Positions 59,207 to 64,000 of a DNA stretch of 64,000 nt are shown piece after piece (positions within the stretch are counted from its first letter, which is position 1; each line of letters begins with the position of its first letter). Both the position numbers and the translations under genes were made by a program. The DNA lies in assembly GCF_958979055.1 (NCBI RefSeq), contig NC_084891.1:27129001-27193000 (forward strand), in the 5' to 3' direction. The notes under the pieces were generated by a model. The model saw only the letters and a list, made by a program, of their open reading frames with translations, was not told the origin of the DNA and did not search any database. The stretch is from Alnus glutinosa (lineage: Eukaryota > Streptophyta > Magnoliopsida > Fagales > Betulaceae).

Positions 59207-59831
59207 TGACGCCGGACAGAATAGCAATTATTCTGTAGGCTAACCAACATGTAATTTGCAAGGAAAAAAACAGAAAAAAATTATCCCAAACACATAAACA
59301 AACTCTAAATTCGATAAAATTATCAATAATCAATAATTGCTGAAAAACGCCCACAAGCCGAGCTAATATAGTTGAAAATTCAGAATTTTACTAAAAATAG
59401 AAAAATCCTGAAAACCCTAATAAAACGAAATACAGAATAAAATAAACAGTCTACCAAAAATCTGGCCCAAATCGGGCTCAGAATCACCTCATAATCGGTA
59501 AACAAAAAGTTACCATAAAAGGGAAAAAAAATATATCTAAAATTGAGGTTTTGGAAAGGAAAACAGCGGATTTGGGGCTTGAAACGAGGCGCATCGAGCA
59601 TAGCTAGGTGGGCATGATGTGCGCGCCGAAGATAGCTTTCTAAATTAGGGTCATATGCGCGATTCGGATACTCGTAGCCAAAATACTGTAGCACACTCAG
59701 AAATTGCCATAATTAGGCTAGATCACGATCTCTTTCCAATCTTGCGCTAATCTGCCTGCTCCAGGTAATTCAGCGCCATCAATGTACAATCTGACAACTC
59801 AGCATCATCTGATTCAGATCCCCCTACATCA
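59207..59831 (-). mobile_element. Solo LTR nested in the Cassandra 3' LTR
   Basis: The 625-bp unit runs TG...CA on either strand and is flanked by CATAT (59202-59206) and CACAT (59832-59836), matching the unoccupied Cassandra sequence CCCACATCG. Read on the minus strand it starts TGATGTAGGGGGATCTGAAT, has an AT-rich promoter-like middle and ends CTGTCCGGCGTCA, LTR-like composition. No internal retroelement domain is attached, so unequal recombination to a solo LTR is the likely history. The family was not identified. Confidence 0.65.
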
Positions 59832-59899
59832 CACATCGCCTAGGGATGTGCTTATATGTATAAATACACCCTTCTTGACACAACGTGTTTTAAAACCGT

Positions 59900-59983
59900 G
59901 ATGATCATGAACCTATCACAACTTCGCAGTTAAGCATACTTTTGTGAGAGTAGTACCAAGATGCGTGACCTCCTGAAATGTCA
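59900..59983 (+). repeat. 5S rRNA-derived segment in Cassandra 3' LTR
   Basis: The second copy of the 5S-like block: AGTTAAGCATACTT, GAGAGTAGTACCAAGATGCG, TGACCTCCTGAAATGT. More diverged in box C than the upstream copy. Confidence 0.85.
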
Positions 59984-60043
59984 GGTTTAGAGGAGCAAAA
60001 AACGGACAATATTGTGTCATTTGTGATGGGTTGTTACAGAAAG

Positions 60044-61880
60044 AATCTAATAATTTGATTGATTTGAACATGACATGATGGGATAATGTGAAAGAATCTA
60101 ACAATTTGATTGATTTGAACGCGACATTAGCTAAAAAAATGTGTGCAATGATGATATTCAAGAAAAAATCGACAATGGCATCATACGTCTTGGAATTGAA
60201 ATGTGCATGCCAGTCTAGTGGCTAGCTACAAAAGAATGCATAGAAATTAGGTTTGATCTTGCGTCATGCTCACACCTTAGGGTTAAGATATGAGGTCATA
60301 ATCGTTATGATATCTCATTGCTAATGCCATTTAATCTTTGTCTTGCTAAAAAGCTAGCAAAGTAGAGTTTCATTTCATAAATTTCCTCAATCTAAAAAGG
60401 TTAATATTATTGATTTGGTTCATACTGATATTTGCACTATGAAAACTAAAATTGTTAGTGTTACACTTTATTATATGTGATTTTTATTGATGACCATTCT
60501 AGAAAAGTGTGAGTATTTCCTTTGAACTTTAAAGATTAGATGTTGGATGCGTTCAAAGTCTTTTATGTGAAAGTTGAAAGAGAAACTGGAAGACAACTAA
60601 AATGTGTCCAAGCAGATAATGGTTGTGAATACGAAGGACCGTTTATGGAGTACTGCAAAATTTATGGCGTTGTGCTTGAGAAAATAGTTCCTAAGACCCT
60701 ACAACATAATTAATGTTGTAGCAGAGAGAATAAACTGAACCATTTGTGAAAAAATCATGTGTATGCTCTCTCGTGCAAAACTGTCTAAATCTTTTTAGAG
60801 TGAGGCAATAAGGACAGCAGTTAACTTTATCAATCTTTCTCCACCAATTCTTTTTTATGGTGATATTCATTAAAGGGTTTGGAGAGGGAATGTTGTTTCT
60901 CTTGAGCACTTGAGAGTGTTTGGTTATAGAGCATTTGTTCATTTTCCTAAAAACGAGAGGTCCAAGCTTGATAACAAAGCTAAACAATTTATCTTCTTAG
61001 GTTATGCACATGAGGAATTTGGTCACAGATTGTGGGATTCAATTAATAAACAAAGATGTTTTCTTTGAAGATCAAACAATTGAGGACTTCTTTCCTAAAG
61101 ATGTTTTGAATTTGGTCAAGATTGCAGAACATTTTATGGTGTTTTCTTGTTGTTTTTATGTATTTCACTTTATTATTTCACTTTCTCTTTTTTGTTTTGT
61201 TGGTTACTTGGATTTTACTATTATGGTCTCCATGTACTTTTGTATTGTGATCTTGGTTTAAAGACTTATTGTACCGAACGTTAGTGTGTTCTCTCCTCCT
61301 CTTCAAATCCTGATGGAAATGCAGTGCCTCTACTTTAACAGCCTCCTTCCAGTAGTTGTTGTAGATTCCAAGCGGATCGACTCCTTGGCCTCCAAACACC
61401 ATTTTGTGGTGCATTTTCTTGGTCTTTTGACCAAGATCCAGAGGACCGAGTCATTTTTTGGCCAATTTCTTATTATTTGTTTTTATTTTTTGTATTATAT
61501 TTTCATTTGGGGTTTGTTGTTGGGGAGCCAACCCATTTTTCCTTTTTTTTTTTTTTTAATTATTATTATTATTCCTTTTAACTCTTTCCCTATTTACTAA
61601 AAAAAAAAAAAAAAAACACCATTGAAGACTTGAATCAGATTAAAAAGCCAAAGTCCTTCAGTTGAAGAACGTGTTGATTTGTGTTCAACTTTCCCTCATT
61701 TTTTGGTGCATGATGAACACAGTTACACAGAGGAAATGTGCAAGAAGAACATATGGATATAGTTGGTAGAAATAGTGACCTTTGAAGTTCCTACATTTGA
61801 TAATGTTTCCCTAAAACAAAACCTAGAGCAAGCCTCTTTAGATCCATCTACTGAAATTCAGTTGAGAAACATTATCAATT
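60044..61880 (+). mobile_element. copia integrase-region fragment, right copy, with nested retroposed insert
   Basis: Readable copia integrase motifs are VHTDICTMKTK (about 60417), FIDDHSRKV, then ADNGCEYEGPFMEYCKIYGV (about 60618), EHLRVFGYRAFVHFPK (about 60901), RSKLDNKAKQFIFLGYAHEE and GHRLWDS (about 61024). These cover two catalytic aspartates and the C-terminal domain. Sequence resumes after a nested insert (61090-61617) with TIEDLNQIKKPKS and a spacer that fades by about 61880. Frameshifts and stops are present, and gag, RT and LTRs were not found. Confidence 0.75.
61090..61617 (+). mobile_element. Poly(A)-tailed retroposed insert of unknown source
   Basis: Interrupts the copia remnant. 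Flanks ACAATTGAGGACTT (61076-61089) and ACCATTGAAGACTT (61618-61631) agree at 12 of 14, and the insert ends in an 18-A tail, so it arrived by LINE-type retroposition. The body is T-rich with no recognised domain. It could be a LINE 3' end or a processed transcript. Confidence 0.6.
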
Positions 61881-62325
61881 TTTTTTTTATTATTATGCTA
61901 TAATCACTTACACTGTTAATGCAACAATATTAAATCTTGACCGTGATGTGGCTCCTCTCCGATGTGAAATGGAGATGATCCTTGTCCTACATATTCGCAC
62001 TAATTTTCACTAAAGACTTTATAAACTCATGCATTTACTGTTATGGTTAATGCACTGTGTGCGCCCTATTTATGATCTTTACATCTTTAAGGCTTCTATA
62101 TATGTTAACAAACCTAACAGTAGTGGGTTGTGGTAACCCTAGCTTAATCTTCAGGATTTGAGGTCACTGGCGCTAAGTGTTAAACAGTAAGCACTGATTC
62201 TAGATTGCTAGAATGCGCTCGATATTGTTGCCAAGAAAATATCATTTGGTGCCAAGGAAAAATTAGACAACCCCAAGAGTCCATAAATTCATCAATCTGA
62301 TCCTACAAAAAACCTTGGATTTTGC
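61881..62325. other. Spacer, nothing recognised
   Basis: No coding segment or repeat identified before the G-box array. Confidence 0.4.
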
Positions 62326-62478
62326 CACGTGCAATTTGACACGTGTACGGATACTGTACACGTGTCAAACAGTTTGACACGTGCACTTTGCCACGCGTGC
62401 GACACGTGTCAGATATGGATGTCACTAACTGTGCATTTTGACACGTGTATTAAATACACGTGTCCAGTTAGACACGTA
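62326..62478. promoter_or_regulatory. Dense G-box (CACGTG) array
   Basis: Seven exact CACGTG hexamers at 62326, 62340, 62359, 62378, 62403, 62442 and 62457, plus near-boxes CACGCG (62392) and CACGTA (62473), within about 150 bp. Several sit in a longer TTTGACACGTG unit. TTTGACACGTGTAC (62336-62349) and GTACACGTGTCAAA (62356-62369) form a perfect 14-bp inverted pair, and TGACACGTGTATT/AATACACGTGTCC another. bHLH and bZIP factors bind CACGTG. No gene follows within the remaining 1.5 kb of the window, so a target gene is not evident. Confidence 0.6.
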
Positions 62479-62654
62479 TATTGAAGAACATTGGTGACAT
62501 TCTAGAAGCAATCTGTTGATCAATTAGAGAGGCCCAAATTCATCACGGTTTCTATGAATTTCACCTTTTTCTGGGCGTTGGCCATTCAAGTATATACGGT
62601 GAACAATTTTCCAAACCCAAATGTAATGATAATAAAAAGTGAAATCTTTACTTA

Positions 62655-63240
62655 CTCTTAATCTTTTATTATTTTTGAAATAAAATACTTAAATTTTTAA
62701 AAGTGAAGTCTTTCAATTTTTTATTTTTCAATTTCAATCCTCCGTTAGAATTTTTCGTTAAATCCTATCAAAATTTTCAAAATACTCCTATGTTTGTTTG
62801 TTTTTTTTCAAACATTCAAGAATGTATATTTCTGTAAAACTCAGTTAGAATCTAGGGTATCTATCTTTTAATTTTATTTTTTTTAATTTCAATCATTCAT
62901 TAAAATTTTCTGTTAAATCTTATCTAAATTTTCAAAATACTCTTGTATTTTGTTTTAAAAAAAAAAAAATTATAAACAGTAAAGCATTCAAGAATAAGTA
63001 TTTTTCCAAATTTTGCCAAATTCTAACGCACATCTAAATCCTTGAAATTTTTTATTATTATTTTTTTTATTTTTTTCCTTAAAAAAATAAGGGATATTTT
63101 AAAAAATTTGACAAGATTTAACAAAAAAATTTAGCGGAAGGTTAAAATTGAAAAAAAATTAAAAGATGAATGCCCTATATTGACATTTTTTAAAGTTTGG
63201 GTACTTTATTTTAAAAGTGATAAAAGACCATGAGATATAA
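62655..63240. repeat. Large AT-rich foldback element
   Basis: Left sequence from about 62660 (TCTTTTATTATTTTTGAAAT, CCGTTAGAATTTTTCGTTAA) is mirrored by the complement of the right part (TCTTTTATCACTTTTAAAAT, CCGCTAAATTTTTTTGTTAA). The arms are roughly 150 bp. A left-arm block is also repeated directly (CAAAATACTCCTATG and CAAAATACTCTTGTA). It is non-coding and the ends are approximate. Confidence 0.55.
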
Positions 63241-63260
63241 ATGTTCTTCCTAATAAAAAA

Positions 63261-63420
63261 GAGTAATGATTCAATGCCACCTAAATATACAATTTTTCAC
63301 CACCCCTACTACTTTTTGAGTTTTTTTATTTTTTAAAAATAAATTAAGATGATGAACCACCTTACCACATAGATAAAGTGGTGAAAAATTATACATTTAA
63401 GTGGTAGTAAATCATTACTC
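63261..63420. mobile_element. GAGTAAT-family MITE with 9-bp target duplication
   Basis: 160 bp. The TIR begins GAGTAATGATTCAATGCCAC and the complement of the right end GAGTAATGATTTACTACCAC; pairing continues about 50 bp (CAATTTTTCACCAC). Flanks are AATAAAAAA on both sides, a 9-bp duplication as in Mutator-like elements, though low in complexity. Confidence 0.75.
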
Positions 63421-64000
63421 AATAAAAAATCCCTTCACTATCCATCTAATAACCTTTATCAAGCATATCACCATGAAGCTGGTTCAGAACCGATCTTTCT
63501 TTTATTGTTATCCTCGCCTAATTTGGAAAGTTCGAATTGGAAGATAAAGAGATAAATACAAGCAATTATTTTTATTATTATTATTTATTTTTTTGTGCTA
63601 ATACGTGTATTAGGACCTAAATTAAAGTGGGTTTTGTTGAAGGTGCTTTCCATATATGATATACCCATACCGAATTGCCTTAATTTTTTATTTTTCTTTT
63701 TTGCCATTTTCTTCTTCGAAAGAGAGAAATGCAAAATGACAGCGAATATATGCATGGGCAAGGAAAAATTATTACAGTATCTACAGGGCAAAATGACACC
63801 GAGAAAATTTGGAGAAACACGACTGCGGAAAAACCAGCATTGTCGATCTTGATGGATCGGAACTCTAAAAGTCCATCCAATAAACATCAAGATAATGGGG
63901 GTCGTTGAGCAGGTTTGTGGAAGAATATATTTTATATAACTGTGCCCCTTGAATTAAAACTAAGATTGTATACAAACTGCATTTGTGAATTTAAGAGAAC
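63421..64000. other. Terminal spacer, nothing recognised
   Basis: No coding segment recognised. Overlapping short ORFs on both strands (63585-63890) lack family features. Confidence 0.4.

Larger units (their letters stand above)
58071..60043 (+). mobile_element. Cassandra-type TRIM (5S-bearing LTRs) with two nested insertions
   Basis: Identical 5-bp target duplications GAAAG (58071-58075 and 60039-60043) bound the element. The 5' LTR (58076-59043) and 3' LTR (59192-60038) begin TGTGACGTCCCA and end GGGTTGTTACA. The primer site TGGTATTAGAGTC is at 59046-59058 and the purine tract AAGAGGGGGTGAT at 59179-59191; the internal domain is only about 148 bp. Without the nested insertions and their target copies the LTRs are about 223 and 217 bp. 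Each LTR carries a 5S rRNA-like segment, the hallmark of Cassandra. No coding capacity. Confidence 0.93.

Noticed and set aside
59380-59694. 104-codon minus-strand ORF
   Set aside because: Lies wholly inside the nested solo LTR; retroelement LTR sequence, not a gene.
1-64000. CRISPR arrays, operons or bacterial/viral islands
   Set aside because: No regularly spaced short repeats, no co-directional intronless gene runs, and all recognisable genes are plant nuclear families with introns or plant-type structure.

Overview
This window is nuclear DNA from a dicotyledonous plant, probably a woody species. The evidence is intron-containing genes with GT-AG junctions, AT-rich introns and spacers, plant-specific families (E-class PPR, DREB2-type AP2/ERF, NPF transporter, WAT1) and plant mobile elements (TRIM/Cassandra, copia, gypsy, RNase H-bearing LINE, SINE, MITEs). 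No prokaryotic, viral or organellar gene block was seen. Exons were joined by hand and all reading phases close.

Layout. 1-360: a minus-strand TRIM retroelement cut by the window edge. 1146-3512: an intronless PPR gene (+). 4171-8763: a frameshifted, intron-containing KDEL-receptor (ERD2) pseudogene (+). 9256-11563: a SINE-like copy, a LINE 3' end with an RNase H domain, two inverted-repeat MITEs and a CCGG-rich DNA element. 11944-17083: a seven-exon LisH/CTLH protein gene (+), with a 5'-truncated LINE in intron 1 and a MITE in intron 2. 18045-23473: a ten-exon organellar Obg GTPase gene (+). 24325-24440: a SINE. 26190-26816: an intronless DREB2-type transcription factor gene (+). 27600-28770: a copia remnant. 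29360-33786: an eight-exon purple acid phosphatase gene (-), with paired phosphate-starvation motifs upstream. 37662-41837: a five-exon NPF transporter gene (+). 43260-43560: a probable gypsy 3' end. 44726-47115: a six-exon WAT1 gene (-). From 47116 to the end I found no intact gene. That third of the window holds a miniature TRIM with 77-bp LTRs, tandem repeats, MITEs, a nested transposon complex (copia, Cassandra, hAT, solo LTR) and a dense G-box array at 62326-62478.

The genes are independent single-gene units, not a cluster for one pathway. Roles span organelle RNA and ribosome function (PPR, Obg), protein degradation scaffolding (LisH/CTLH), abiotic stress transcription (DREB2), phosphate scavenging (PAP), peptide/nitrate-type transport (NPF) and vacuolar auxin export with wall thickening (WAT1). 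From memory, DREB2D and WAT1 are neighbouring loci in Arabidopsis (At1g75490 and At1g75500), so the 26-47 kb block probably keeps old microsynteny with PAP and NPF genes in between. I saw no convincing new multi-gene system. The most unusual structures are the G-box array, the nested Cassandra complex, the 77-bp-LTR TRIM and the inverted repeat abutting the PPR start codon.
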